From Streptomyces sp. ISL-66 (GTDB lineage Bacteria > Actinomycetota > Actinomycetes > Streptomycetales > Streptomycetaceae), in the NCBI RefSeq assembly GCF_018614135.1, contig NZ_JAGGOW010000009.1:27456-91455 (forward strand): a stretch of 64,000 nt of DNA, in the 5' to 3' direction. The position numbers were made by a program, and so were the translations under genes. Positions 1 through 8,629 of the stretch are shown here, piece by piece; positions within the stretch are counted from its first letter, which is position 1, and every line of letters begins with the position of its first letter. The notes under the pieces were generated by a model that worked only from the letters and a program-made list of their open reading frames with translations, searched no databases and was not told where the DNA came from.

Positions 1-608
1 GCTCCGGCTCGGCGAGCTCCGGTTCGGCGAGCTCCGGTTCGGCGGCCTCGGCAGGGGCCGGGGCCGGGACAGGGGCGGGGGCCGGGGCCGCAGCGGGGGC
101 AGGGGCCACCGCCGGGGCAGGGGCCAGCGCCGGGGCAGGGGCCAGCGCCGGGGCGGGGGCTGGTGGGGAGTGTCCCGAAGGCGGGGTGCGGCTGGCCGAG
201 GGGGACGGGAGTGCCGCGATGGGGCTCCGGGCGGAGTCCGTGCAGTTGGTCAATTGCGGGGCGGAGCCGTACGCGCTGGACGGGTATCCCGACCTGCGGC
301 TGCTCGACAAGGCGGGGGCGCCCGTGGAGGCGACCGTCGCGCACGGGTCGGCGGGGATCACCACCGGCGCCCCGAACGTGGATGCTCGCGCACGGCGGTT
401 GGTGATCGCGCCGGGCCAGGCCGCGTACGTGCCGATGGTGTGGCGCAACCTCGTCACGGACTCGACGGTGGTCGCGACGGACGGCTGGGCGCTCGAGGTC
501 ACGCCCCGGCGCGGCGCGCCCACGCTGATGCTGCGGCTGACCCGGCCGGTCGATCTGGGCAACACCGGGAAGCTCGGGATCGGTCCGTGGCAGGAGCTTC
601 CGCGGTGA
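1..608 (+). CDS. DUF4232-type secreted protein, C-terminal part (5' end outside window)
   Basis: The reading frame is open from the first bases of the window, so the start is missing. The first ~50 visible residues are a Gly/Ala/Ser linker encoded by iterated GGGGCC-like hexamers. From about base 165 a compact domain follows, with CPEGGVRL, a polar-neighbour motif (QLVNCGAEPYALDGYPDL) and LAPG-like IAPGQAAYVPMVW. That order (Asn-Cys-Gly, GYP, APG) matches the DUF4232 family of actinobacterial exported or lipid-anchored proteins, whose biochemical role is unknown. The missing N-terminus probably holds a signal or lipobox. The low-complexity linker suggests a cell-envelope tether. Family assignment is from motif recognition only. 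Confidence 0.75.
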   Translation, partial: SGSASSGSASSGSAASAGAGAGTGAGAGAAAGAGATAGAGASAGAGASAGAGAGGECPEGGVRLAEGDGSAAMGLRAESVQLVNCGAEPYALDGYPDLRLLDKAGAPVEATVAHGSAGITTGAPNVDARARRLVIAPGQAAYVPMVWRNLVTDSTVVATDGWALEVTPRRGAPTLMLRLTRPVDLGNTGKLGIGPWQELPR

Positions 609-791
609 TCGTTCGGATCACCGGCACCTTCGGGTGCTGAGTCCCCTTCCCGCCCTTCCACCCGTCCCACGGCTTCGCGTTGACCCGTAGGGCCGCGCGC
701 GGCCGTCGCCCCGGGATCCGGGGCGGATCCCGTGCCTCGGACGCCGGGGGGCTGGAATTGAACCTCCGGGCCATGCGGACCCGTCAGGGGT

Positions 792-819
792 CCCTCCCCC
801 AGCGGTGGTTGGGGGAGGG
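792..819. terminator. Hairpin, probable bidirectional terminator
   Basis: A perfect 10-bp stem (CCCTCCCCCA pairing with TGGGGGAGGG) encloses an 8-nt loop. It sits between the convergent DUF4232 gene and the ABC permease gene. There is no T-run, which is usual for Streptomyces terminators. Confidence 0.55.
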
Positions 820-861
820 TTGCGGCTTCGCCCTCCCGGGGGCCGACCCCCGGGCGGGGGC

Positions 862-944
862 CCGTACGTGGCAACGGGTGCCGGGCCACTTTCGGGGGCC
901 GACTCCCGGGAGGGGGGCCGTACGTGGCAACGGGTGCCGGGCCC
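862..944. repeat. 26-bp intergenic direct repeat, two copies
   Basis: Identical copies at 862-887 and 919-944 begin CCGTACGTGGCAACGGG. Flanking bases are also similar, so the unit is about 57 bp. It lies in the convergent gap and has no coding role that I can see. Confidence 0.6.
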
Positions 945-995
945 CAGGCCGCCCTGGGGTCCGGCACACCCCTTCGGCGGGCGGTGGGGCGGGGC

Positions 996-3524
996 TCAGG
1001 TTCGGGTGGGGGTGAGGGCTCGGCGGGCCGGGAGGGTGGTGGAGGCCAGGGTCAGGGCTACGGCGGCGGCCGCGAAGGAGGCGTAGACGGCGGGTGGGAT
1101 GTAGGGGCCGGTGCCCGTCAGGGTCTTGGTCAGCGGGATCAGGGTGGCCAGCGCGATCGCCGAGCCGAGGGTGATGCCCGCGCCGCTGACCAGGAGGGCT
1201 TCCCAGCGGAGCATCCGCAGCACCTGGCGGCGGGTGGAGCCGACCAGCCGCAGCATGCCCAGTTCGCGGCGGCGGTCGAGGACCGTCATCACCAGGGTGT
1301 TGGCGGCGGCGACGGCCGCGAAGCCGCCGAGGAGCGCCGCCATGGTGGTGTTGGCCCAGGCGTTGACCTCGCGGTCCAGGCTCTGGCCGGTGGTCCAGGC
1401 GGAGGCGGACTGCGCCGGGCCGAGGCCGGCCGGGAGCGGGCCGCGGATCAGGAGTTCCGTGGGGCGGCCGGCGGTGGTGTGGCCGGCCAGGTCCGCGGCG
1501 GGCAGGGTGATCTCGCCGAGGCCGAGGCCGCGTGAGTAGACGGCGACGATCTCGGGGTCGGCCCGGGTGCCGTCGGGGAGGCGCAGCTCCAGGCGGTCGC
1601 CGACGGCGGCGTGGTCGGCGTCGGCCAGGGTTCGGTCGACGGCGATCTTGCCGGGGGCCAGCCGGGCGAGGTCCCCCGAGAGCACGCCCAGGTCCTCGAC
1701 GGTGGCGATGTCCCCGGTGACCCCTTGGGCGGAGGCGTTGTGGATCAGGCGCTCCGGGCCGGAGCCGACGACGGCGAGGACGGAGGTGCGGGTGAGCGCG
1801 ACCGCCCCGGCCGCCACCGCCCGGTCCGGGTCGTGCGGGTCGGTGACGACGTGGTCGGCGAGCAGCCCGGCCTCCTGCTGCTGGCGTACGGCCCGGTCCT
1901 GGCTGGTGTGGAGGAAGACCAGGGTGGAGGAGAAGGCCATGGCGAGGACGATCGGGGTGATCGCGGAGGCGAGGCGGCGGGCGTGGGCGCGGGAGTTGGC
2001 GGCGGCCAGGGATCCGGAGGCGCCGGCGGCGCGCAGCGGCAGTCCGAAGAGGGCGGCGCAGGCGCGGGCGATCAGCGGGCCGAGCAGGGAGACGGCGAGC
2101 ATGAAGAGCATGACGACGCCGAGCGCGGCGTTGGCGGCGTCCGGGCCGCTGCTGGTGGCGGCCAGGGACGCGCAGGCGGCGCCGCCGGCCAGGGCGGCGA
2201 GGCCCAGCGGGGTGCGGATCCAGCCGGGCCGCAGGCGTTCCACGGCGGCCGCGGCGAGGGCCTGGCCGGGGCGGGTGCGGGCGGGGCGGCGGGCGGCGGC
2301 CCATCCGGCGAGCAGGGCGGTGACGAGCCCGATGCCGACGGCGGAGACGAGCGGGATCCAGGAGACGGTCAGGTCGACGCCGGCCGGGATCGCGCCCTTC
2401 GCCTTGAGCTGGCCGAACCACCAGGAGGCGAGGGCGATGCCGGGTACGCAGCCCACCGCGCCCGCGACCGGAGCGACGAGCAGGGCTTCGGTGGCGACGG
2501 TGCGGCGGATCTGGCGCGGGGTGGCTCCGACGGCGCGCAGCAGGGCGAACTCGCGGGAGCGCTGGCCGACGGAGAGTGCGACGGTGCCGGCGGCGGTGAA
2601 CACGGCGACGAGTGTGGCGATGCCGCCGAAGGAGCCGCCGAGGCCGGCCAGCAGCTCCTTGGCGCCCGCGAGTTGCGGGTCCATGGCGCGGGCGGCACCG
2701 GTCAGGACCCGGGCACGGCCGTCCACGGCTGCCCGTGCCTTCGCCGCGTCGGCGCCGAACAGCACGATGGCGTCCAGGGCTTCGGGGTGTCCGGAGAGGG
2801 CACGCGCTTCGGCGTCGGAGAACCAGGCGCCGGGCCGGTCGGTGCGCCCGACGACCCGGAACTCCCTTGTTCCGGCGGGGGTGTCGAGCGTGACCCGGTC
2901 GGGTCCGTGGCGTCCGTCGGCGCCGCCGAGGACGACTTCGCCGGGGGCGGCCGGGGCGCGGCCGGCGCGCAGCTGCGCGGGGCTGAAGGCGGTGGAGCCC
3001 CAGCCGTACGCGTCGAAGGCGCGGCTGGCTGCGCCGGCTGCTCCGGCCGTGGCTCCGGCTCCGGTACGGGCTCCCGCTTCCGCTCCGGCTCCGGCACCGG
3101 CTCCCGCCCCGGTACGGGTTCCCGCTCCGGCTCCGGCTCCGGCACCGGCTCCGGTACGGGCACCCGCTCCCGCTCCGGCCGCCTCCCGTACGGGGAACAT
3201 CACGTCGGGCACGGCCCGGCCCAGGGGAGCCAGCCGGTCCAGGAGGGCGGCGTCCACCCGGGCGTGCTCGGGGATCTGCGCGGAGACGTCGTAGGCGCCC
3301 TCGCCGCTGCCCACCCGCAGGGTGACCTGCTGGTCGGCGGCGACCACGACGGGGGCTTCGGCGTAGCGGGTCGGCGGGACGCTCGCCCGGACGCCCGTCT
3401 CCAGCAGGAGCCCGCACGCGGAGACGATGGCGACGGTCATGAGCAGGGCGACGAAGGTGCCGGCGAAGGCGGCGGGGCGGAAGCGGAGCGCCGCGCGGGC
3501 CAGGCCGTTGGAGCGCAGGGCCAT
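996..3524 (-). CDS. ABC transporter permease, FtsX/MacB type
   Basis: An 842-residue inner-membrane permease. It has an N-terminal membrane helix (about residues 24-45), a periplasmic MacB-like domain, a first FtsX domain (about 290-400, with the motif REFALLRAVGATPRQIRR), further helices, and a second FtsX domain near the C-terminus (RRRELGMLRLVGSTRRQVLR). It partners the ATPase encoded immediately upstream: the ATPase stop and this start overlap by one base (TGATG), so translation is probably coupled. Such pairs export lipoproteins or peptides, or resist cell-wall antibiotics; the substrate is unknown. An odd Gly/Ala/Arg/Thr low-complexity insert occupies about residues 114-160 of the extracytoplasmic domain. 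Confidence 0.88.
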   Translation of the reverse strand: MALRSNGLARAALRFRPAAFAGTFVALLMTVAIVSACGLLLETGVRASVPPTRYAEAPVVVAADQQVTLRVGSGEGAYDVSAQIPEHARVDAALLDRLAPLGRAVPDVMFPVREAAGAGAGARTGAGAGAGAGAGTRTGAGAGAGAGAEAGARTGAGATAGAAGAASRAFDAYGWGSTAFSPAQLRAGRAPAAPGEVVLGGADGRHGPDRVTLDTPAGTREFRVVGRTDRPGAWFSDAEARALSGHPEALDAIVLFGADAAKARAAVDGRARVLTGAARAMDPQLAGAKELLAGLGGSFGGIATLVAVFTAAGTVALSVGQRSREFALLRAVGATPRQIRRTVATEALLVAPVAGAVGCVPGIALASWWFGQLKAKGAIPAGVDLTVSWIPLVSAVGIGLVTALLAGWAAARRPARTRPGQALAAAAVERLRPGWIRTPLGLAALAGGAACASLAATSSGPDAANAALGVVMLFMLAVSLLGPLIARACAALFGLPLRAAGASGSLAAANSRAHARRLASAITPIVLAMAFSSTLVFLHTSQDRAVRQQQEAGLLADHVVTDPHDPDRAVAAGAVALTRTSVLAVVGSGPERLIHNASAQGVTGDIATVEDLGVLSGDLARLAPGKIAVDRTLADADHAAVGDRLELRLPDGTRADPEIVAVYSRGLGLGEITLPAADLAGHTTAGRPTELLIRGPLPAGLGPAQSASAWTTGQSLDREVNAWANTTMAALLGGFAAVAAANTLVMTVLDRRRELGMLRLVGSTRRQVLRMLRWEALLVSGAGITLGSAIALATLIPLTKTLTGTGPYIPPAVYASFAAAAVALTLASTTLPARRALTPTRT
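3045..3186 (-). repeat. Low-complexity coding repeat in the permease gene
   Basis: Hexamer-based repeats of the CTCCGG / CACCGG / TACGGG kind encode Gly-Ala runs with periodic Arg-Thr in the extracytoplasmic domain of the ABC permease. Such arrays are prone to copy-number change without loss of frame because the unit length is a multiple of three. Confidence 0.6.
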
Positions 3525-4438
3525 CAGGCGGCCGCTCCCGCGAGCACCGGACCGGCGGTGAGGCCGGTCATCCGGGCGGCGATCGTGGCGGTGGAGCTGC
3601 GCGGGAGCCGGTCGGCGATCAGGCCGTCGGCGAGGAAGAGCACCTGGTCGGCGTGGGCCGCCGCGGCCGGGTCGTGGGTGACCATGACGACGGTGGCGCC
3701 GAGGGTGTCCACGGCGGTCCGGAGCAGCCCGAGGACCTCCGCGGCGGTGGTGGTATCGAGGGCGCCGGTGGGCTCGTCGGCGAAGACCACGTCGGGGCGG
3801 GTGACGAGGGCGCGGGCGATGGCGACGCGCTGCTGCTGGCCGCCGGAGAGTTCGGCGGGGCGGCGCCGGCCCTTGCCTTCCAGGCCGACGCGGGCGAGGA
3901 GTTCGGCGGCACGCTCCTGGCCCTGTGCGGCGGCGCGGCCACCGGCGAGGCGCAGCGGGAGCAGGACGTTCTGCTCGACGGTGAGGGAGGGCAGCAGGTT
4001 GAAGGCCTGGAAGACGAAGCCGAGGCGGCCGCGGCGCAGCTGGGTGAGCTGGTTCTCGTTCATGCCGGTGATTTCGGTGCCGCCGAGGCGGACGGAGCCC
4101 TCGGTGGGGAGGTCGAGGCCGGCGGCGCACTGGAGGAAGGTGGACTTGCCGGAGCCGGAGGGGCCCATCACGGCGGTGAAGCTGCCGCGCGGCAGGCTGA
4201 GGTCGATGCCGCGCAGGGCGTGGACGGCGGCGGAGCCGCGCCCGTACCGGCGGCGGACTCCGCGCAGCTCGACGGCGGCGGAGGGGTCGTAGGAGTCCCC
4301 GGTCCACCCGGCCTGCCAGGCGGGCCCAGCGTGCCCAGCGTGCCCGGCAGCGGTCCAACCAGCGCTTCCGGCGTGCCCGGACTGCCCGGCCTGCCCCGAC
4401 CGCTGCTCGGCCTGTCGTTTGCTCCGCCGGAGCCCCAT
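3524..4438 (-). CDS. ABC transporter ATP-binding protein (MacB/LolD type)
   Basis: A 304-residue nucleotide-binding subunit that powers the adjacent FtsX-type permease. Visible motifs are Walker A GPSGSGKST, Q-loop VFQAFNL, signature LSGGQQQR, Walker B VVFADEPTGALD and an H-loop in VMVTHDP, as in the LolD/MacB branch. The first ~50 residues are an unusual Gly/Ala/His/Trp-rich extension (GHAGHAGPAWQAGW). I chose the ATG at 4438 because GGAAGG lies 9 bases upstream; an in-frame GTG at 4468 lacks such a site. The TGATG overlap with the permease indicates one transcript. Confidence 0.92.
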   Translation of the reverse strand: MGLRRSKRQAEQRSGQAGQSGHAGSAGWTAAGHAGHAGPAWQAGWTGDSYDPSAAVELRGVRRRYGRGSAAVHALRGIDLSLPRGSFTAVMGPSGSGKSTFLQCAAGLDLPTEGSVRLGGTEITGMNENQLTQLRRGRLGFVFQAFNLLPSLTVEQNVLLPLRLAGGRAAAQGQERAAELLARVGLEGKGRRRPAELSGGQQQRVAIARALVTRPDVVFADEPTGALDTTTAAEVLGLLRTAVDTLGATVVMVTHDPAAAAHADQVLFLADGLIADRLPRSSTATIAARMTGLTAGPVLAGAAA

Positions 4439-5210
4439 GGTGTGCCGCCTTCCGTGCCGATGGACCACCCGGTGGTGATCGTGTCTTCGACGCTACGGAG
4501 GACGGGGGGTCCCTCACCATGGCGGAGGCAGGCGGGCCGATGGTGGGGTAAACCCGAGCATCGGCCGGGGGTAAAGGGCAGATCGCCCGGCGGCGGCCGC
4601 CCCGGCGGCGGTCAGCGCGAACGGCACCCAGCCCAGCGGCCGTCAGCCGAATCGGCGGCAAGCCCGGCAGCGGTCAGCCGAATCGGCGGCAAGCCCGGCG
4701 GCCGTCAGCCCGGACCGCGTATCAGCCCGAACGGCACCCAGCCCAGCGGCCGTCAGCCGAATCGGCGGCAAGCCCGGCAGCGGTCAGCCGGGCGGCGGTC
4801 AGCCCGAACAGCCGTCAGCCCGAACGGCGGATCCCGAACTTCGGCCGCCCGGCGGCGGTCAGCCGAATGGCGGCCAGCCCGGCGGCGGCCGCCCCCGCGG
4901 CAGTCAGCGCGAACGGCGGCCAGCCCAGCGGCAGCCAGCCGAATCGGCGGCAAGCCCGGCAGCGGTCAGCCCGAACGGCGGATCCCGAACTTCGACCGCC
5001 CGGCGGCGGTCAGCCGAATGGCGGCCAGCCCGGCGGCGGCCGCCCCGGCGGCAGTCAGCGCGAATGGCGGCCAGCCCGGCGGCCGTCAGCCCGGACCGCG
5101 GATCAGCCCGAACGGCGACCAGCCCAGCGGCAGCCAGCCGGATCGGCGGCCACCCCCGCACCGGCCACCCCCGCACCGGTCACCCCGATCACCGGTCAAC
5201 CCGACGCCCG
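4439..5210. other. Intergenic region filled by a minisatellite
   Basis: This 772-base gap separates the ABC ATPase start from the end of the phosphatase gene, both on the minus strand. The part nearest the ATPase (4439-4590) should hold its promoter. From about 4590 to 5160 the DNA is almost entirely iterated CGGTCAGCC / GAACGGCGG / CAGCCCGGC blocks. Several frames stay open through it, but none has a ribosome site or a recognisable domain, so I do not call a gene. Confidence 0.6.
4590..5160. repeat. Degenerate 15-16 bp minisatellite with long duplications
   Basis: The basic element is about 15 bp (for example GCAGCGGTCAGCCGAA, GGCGGCCAGCCCGGC). Superimposed on it are two larger duplications. 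A 63-base block is identical at 4618-4680 and 4728-4790. A block of about 113 bases at 4814-4926 recurs at 4965-5077 with only about three differences. This pattern suggests repeated slippage or unequal exchange. Confidence 0.75.
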
Positions 5211-6353
5211 TCACCCCGACCGCCGGATCAGCAAAAGGGCACGGTCGTCGTTGACGTCCTTGGCCACCTTTTCGATCAGGTGCCAGGCCGCGCCGTCCCA
5301 GCCCGCGGCGACGTAGCGGTCGGCTTCGCCGGTGAGCCGGTCCATGCCCTCGCTGATGTCGCGTTCGGCGGTTTCGACGAGGCCGTCGGTGAAGAGCATG
5401 AGGACGTCGCCGCGCCGCAGGTTCCCGCGGGCGGGTTCGAATTCGGCCCCGTCGTAGACGCCGAGCAGCGGGCCCTCGCCGGAGACCTCCTGCCAGCGGC
5501 CGGTGCCCGCGCAGAGCTGGAGGGCGGGGAGGTGGCCGGCGGAGAGGAGCTCGTAGTCCCCGGTCTCCAGGTCCAGGACGAGGTGGATGGAGGTGGCGAA
5601 GCCCTCGTCCCAGTCCTGGCGCAGCAGGTAGCCGTTGGCGGCGGGCAGGAAGCCGTGCGGGGGCAGGGCGCCGAGGAGGCCGCCGAAGGCGCCGGACAGG
5701 AGCAGGGCGCGGGAACCCGCTTCCATGCCCTTGCCGGAGACGTCGGTGAGGACGATCTCCAGGGTGCGGCCGCCGTTGGTGCGGGCGGCGACGACGAAGT
5801 CTCCGGAGAAGGACTGGCCGCCGGCCGGGCGCAGGGCCATCTCGCGATGCCAGCCGCGCGGCAGGGCAGGCAGCTTGCTCTGCACGCGGATGCGTTCGCG
5901 CAGGTCGAAGAGCATGGTGCCGCCGCGCCGCCAGGGCACGCCGACGCGGCTGCGGAACTGGGCGATGACCAGCCCGAAGAATCCGCAGGCGGCGACGACG
6001 AGCACGGTGCCGGGGGTGACCCGGGCCGGGCCCTGGGTGTACGGCCCGAGGACGAGGGCCTCGACGATGAGGGCGGCCGCGGAGGCCGCGTACAGGGCGA
6101 GGAGGCTGGCGGGCCGCAGCAGCAGGCCGCCGGCCACGATCGGCAGGACGAGCGCGGACGGTGAGAACCACACCGGCAGCATCAGGGTGCCGCAGGCGAT
6201 GGCGGGGATGGTGAGCAGCAGCCCGCCGAAGGCGAGCCAGTCGGAGGCGTCTCCGCGGAAGTAGTCGACGGCGGATTTGCGCAGGGCGGTGCGTGCCCGG
6301 TGCGACAGCATGCGCGTCCGGGCCAGGAGTGTCTCCACACGTGCTCGGGCCAT
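5211..6353 (-). CDS. Membrane-anchored SpoIIE-type PP2C phosphatase
   Basis: A 380-residue protein with four or five membrane helices in the first ~150 residues (for example DWLAFGGLLLTIPAIACG), then a PPM/SpoIIE phosphatase domain to the C-terminus. Metal-binding and core motifs are SGDFVVA, VLTDVSGKGMEAG, SAGHLPAL and LFTDGLVE. SpoIIE-like phosphatases in Streptomyces usually dephosphorylate anti-anti-sigma factors or act in other partner switches; no sigma-factor partner is encoded beside it, so the target is unknown. The gene stands alone, just downstream of the minisatellite and divergent from the acetyltransferase at 6471. The start at 6353 is the only one that includes the whole conserved N-terminus; its ribosome site is weak. 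Confidence 0.87.
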   Translation of the reverse strand: MARARVETLLARTRMLSHRARTALRKSAVDYFRGDASDWLAFGGLLLTIPAIACGTLMLPVWFSPSALVLPIVAGGLLLRPASLLALYAASAAALIVEALVLGPYTQGPARVTPGTVLVVAACGFFGLVIAQFRSRVGVPWRRGGTMLFDLRERIRVQSKLPALPRGWHREMALRPAGGQSFSGDFVVAARTNGGRTLEIVLTDVSGKGMEAGSRALLLSGAFGGLLGALPPHGFLPAANGYLLRQDWDEGFATSIHLVLDLETGDYELLSAGHLPALQLCAGTGRWQEVSGEGPLLGVYDGAEFEPARGNLRRGDVLMLFTDGLVETAERDISEGMDRLTGEADRYVAAGWDGAAWHLIEKVAKDVNDDRALLLIRRSG

Positions 6354-6470
6354 TGCTTCGGGACCTTATCCATCCTGACTGTGGGTCCGCAGGGGTACCC
6401 CCGGAACACCGGTCCGGCGGTGACCGAAAAGGGCTCGCACGGGCCGGATTGCCCTGATAGGGAGGGACGT

Positions 6471-7724
6471 ATGGCACTTGAGACGCGCGTATTGACGGCT
6501 GATGAGTGGGATGTCTGGTTCGACCACCTGGAACTGGCGTTCGGTGGCGTGCCCGAACTCTCCGAGGAACGCGAACTGTGCAAGTCGCTGACCGAGCTGA
6601 CACGTTCGCTCGGCGTCTGGGACGGCGGGCAGTGCGTCGGCTCGGCCGGGGCCTTCTCCTTCCGCCTGTCCGTCCCGGGGGGCGGCGCACTCGTGCCGGC
6701 CGCCGGGGTCACGATGGTGGGCGTCTCCCCCACCCATCGGCGGCGGGGCGTGCTCACCTCGCTGATGCGCCGCCAATTGGACGACATCCGGGCGGGTGGT
6801 GAACCGCTCGCCGTGCTGACGGCATCGGATCCGGCGATCTACGGGCGCTTCGGCTACGGCACCGCCGCGTACTCCGTGTCCGTGGACATCGACACGACGC
6901 GCGTGCGGCTCTCCGTGCCGCCGGGGACCGATGACGTACGCCTGCGGCTCGTCGATCCGCTGGAGTCCCTGCCCGACTGCGAGCGGGTCTACGCGGCCCT
7001 GGTCGCGGGCCGGCCCGGGATGCCGGCCCGGCAGCCGGGCTGGGAGCTGCGGGCGCTGGTGGACCCGCCGTCGGGGCGGTCGGCCGCCTCACCGCTGAAG
7101 TGCGTGGTGGCCGAGGGGGCGGGCGGCGAGGTCGTCGGTTACGCCCGTTATCACGTCAAGCCCGACTGGGAGCAGACCGGTTCGGACGGCAAGGTCCAGC
7201 TGCGCACCCTGGAAGCGCTGGATCCGGCGGCGTACGCGGCACTGTGGCGCTACCTCTTCGACATCGACCTGGCCTGGCGGGTGCGGGCGTACGGGCGGCC
7301 CGTCGACGATCCGGTGCTGCACATGGTGAGCGACGTGCGGCGGGCCGAGGTGCGTCAGCGCGATGCGCTGCACCTGCGGCTGGTGGACCTGCCGGCGGCG
7401 CTGGAGGCCCGCGGCTACGGGGCCCCGCTGGACGTGGTCTTCGAGGTCGAGGACCGGTTCTGCCCGTGGAACGCGGGCCGGTGGCGGCTTACGGCCACCG
7501 CCGGGGGCACCGCCGGGGGCGGGACCGCCTCCTGTACGCGCACCGGTGCGCCGGCGGAGCTGGAGCTGTCGGCAGGCGAGCTGGGCGCGGCGTACCTGGG
7601 CGGGGTCACCCTGGCCTCGCTCGCGGCGGCGGGCCGGGTGCGCGAGCTGCGCGCGGGCACCTTGGTGCAGGCCTCGCGGGCCTTCGCCGGGGACGTGGCC
7701 CCGTGGCTGTCGCACGGGTTCTAG
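6471..7724 (+). CDS. Eis-family GNAT N-acetyltransferase
   Basis: A 417-residue protein like mycobacterial Eis. An N-terminal GNAT domain carries the acetyl-CoA loop (VGVSPTHRRRGVLTSLM) and the motif YGRFGYGTAAY, which holds the likely catalytic tyrosine. A second GNAT-like region and a C-terminal SCP2-like domain follow. The chain ends in Phe (WLSHGF), consistent with the family mechanism in which the terminal Phe carboxylate is the general base. Eis enzymes acetylate aminoglycosides and other amines at several positions; the natural substrate here is unknown. Start ATG at 6471 follows GGGAGG by 5 bases; an upstream in-frame start at 6300 would overlap the divergent phosphatase. Confidence 0.88.
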   Translation: MALETRVLTADEWDVWFDHLELAFGGVPELSEERELCKSLTELTRSLGVWDGGQCVGSAGAFSFRLSVPGGGALVPAAGVTMVGVSPTHRRRGVLTSLMRRQLDDIRAGGEPLAVLTASDPAIYGRFGYGTAAYSVSVDIDTTRVRLSVPPGTDDVRLRLVDPLESLPDCERVYAALVAGRPGMPARQPGWELRALVDPPSGRSAASPLKCVVAEGAGGEVVGYARYHVKPDWEQTGSDGKVQLRTLEALDPAAYAALWRYLFDIDLAWRVRAYGRPVDDPVLHMVSDVRRAEVRQRDALHLRLVDLPAALEARGYGAPLDVVFEVEDRFCPWNAGRWRLTATAGGTAGGGTASCTRTGAPAELELSAGELGAAYLGGVTLASLAAAGRVRELRAGTLVQASRAFAGDVAPWLSHGF

Positions 7725-7752
7725 GCCCGTAGCTGTCGCACGGGTTCTGGTC

Positions 7753-8562
7753 CTAGCGGAGCTGGCAGCCCGGGCACCAGAAGAGGTTGCGGGCGGCGAG
7801 ACCGGCGGTGCGGATCTCGCCCCCGCAGATGTGGCAGGGCATGTTCGCCCTCCGGTAGACGTACACCTCGCCGCCGTGGTCGTCCACCCTCGGCGGGCGG
7901 CCCATCGCCTCGGGCAGGTGCTCGTCGCGGACGGTGTCGATGCGGTTGTTGCGCACGCCCTCGCGCATGAGCAGCACCAGGTCGGCCCAGACCGCGTCCC
8001 ACTCGCCGCGCGTGAGGTCCTTGCCGAGCCGGTACGGGTCGATGCCGTGCCGGAAGAGGACCTCGGCGCGGTAGACGTTGCCGACGCCCGAGACGACCTT
8101 CTGGTCCATGAGCAGCGCGGCGACGGTGGTGCGGGAGCGGGAGATGCGGGCCCAGGCGCGGTCGGGGTCGTCGCTCCCGCGCAGCGGATCCGGGCCGAGG
8201 CGGTCGTGTATCGCCTTCTTCTCGCCGTCCGTGATCAGCGCGCAGGTGGTCGGGCCGCGCAGGTCGGAGTAGTGGTCGTCATGCGCGATCCGCAGCCGGA
8301 CCGTGTCCGTGGGCGGGGGCACCGGGGGCGTCCCGAGGGCGTACTTGCCGAAGAGCCCGAGGTGGATGTGGACCCAGTCGCTGCCCTCGAAGCCCAGGAA
8401 GAGGTGCTTGCCGTGGGCGTCGACGCCGTCCAGGACCCGTCCGTCGAGCAGGGCCGCGCTCTCGGCGAACCGGCCCTGGGGGCTGCTGACGGCGACCTCC
8501 CGGCCGGAGAACCGCTCCAGGTGGTCCTCGGCGAGGCGGTGGATCGTATGCCCCTCGGGCAC
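7753..8562 (-). CDS. DNA glycosylase/AP lyase, Fpg/Nei family (Nei2-like)
   Basis: A 269-residue base-excision repair enzyme. After Met removal the N-terminus is PEGHTIHRLA, supplying catalytic Pro and Glu. A beta-hairpin lysine is in DAHGKHLFL, the helix-two-turn-helix is in the middle (MDQKVVSGVGNVYRAEVLF), and a C-terminal zinc finger has CHICGG and CPGC pairs. The PEGHT rather than PELPE start places it with the endonuclease VIII-like actinobacterial branch, which removes oxidised pyrimidines, rather than with classical MutM. It sits just downstream of rpiB on the same strand but is separated by a strong terminator, so it probably has its own promoter. Confidence 0.9.
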   Translation of the reverse strand: MPEGHTIHRLAEDHLERFSGREVAVSSPQGRFAESAALLDGRVLDGVDAHGKHLFLGFEGSDWVHIHLGLFGKYALGTPPVPPPTDTVRLRIAHDDHYSDLRGPTTCALITDGEKKAIHDRLGPDPLRGSDDPDRAWARISRSRTTVAALLMDQKVVSGVGNVYRAEVLFRHGIDPYRLGKDLTRGEWDAVWADLVLLMREGVRNNRIDTVRDEHLPEAMGRPPRVDDHGGEVYVYRRANMPCHICGGEIRTAGLAARNLFWCPGCQLR

Positions 8563-8587
8563 GGCGGTACTCCTCGGAAAAGAAAAA

Positions 8588-8621
8588 CCGGCCGCGCCGC
8601 CCCGGAAGGCGGCGCGGCCGG
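8588..8621 (-). terminator. Rho-independent terminator of rpiB
   Basis: On the minus strand a perfect 14-bp stem (CCGGCCGCGCCGCC and its complement) with a 6-nt loop is followed directly by TTTTTCTTTT. It starts 9 bases beyond the rpiB stop and separates rpiB from the glycosylase gene. The T-run is unusually good for a genome of this base composition. Confidence 0.9.
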
Positions 8622-8629
8622 AAGCGGGA

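Larger units (their letters stand above)
609..995. other. Intergenic region between convergent genes
   Basis: No credible gene lies here. It holds a strong hairpin (792-819) and an imperfect direct repeat: the block CCGTACGTGGCAACGGGTGC is present at 862 and again at 919, each preceded by a similar GCCGAC-CCCGGG stretch (842-861 and 898-918), giving a spacing of about 57 bases. A short T-loop-like stretch near 760 was considered and rejected as a tRNA. Confidence 0.6.

Noticed and set aside
745..800. tRNA-like stretch on the minus strand (GGTTCAATTCC resembling a T-loop)
   Set aside because: The five bases on each side of the loop do not pair, no acceptor stem or anticodon arm can be built, and no CCA end is present.
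784..3417. Long open frame overlapping the ABC permease gene
   Set aside because: Arg/Pro-rich shadow frame with no domain; the permease frame has clear FtsX motifs and correct codon bias.
4590..5160. CRISPR-like array or pentapeptide-repeat gene
   Set aside because: There are no regular unique spacers; units are contiguous and degenerate. Open frames lack ribosome sites, and the apparent RAD/L repeats on the minus strand follow from the DNA repeat itself.
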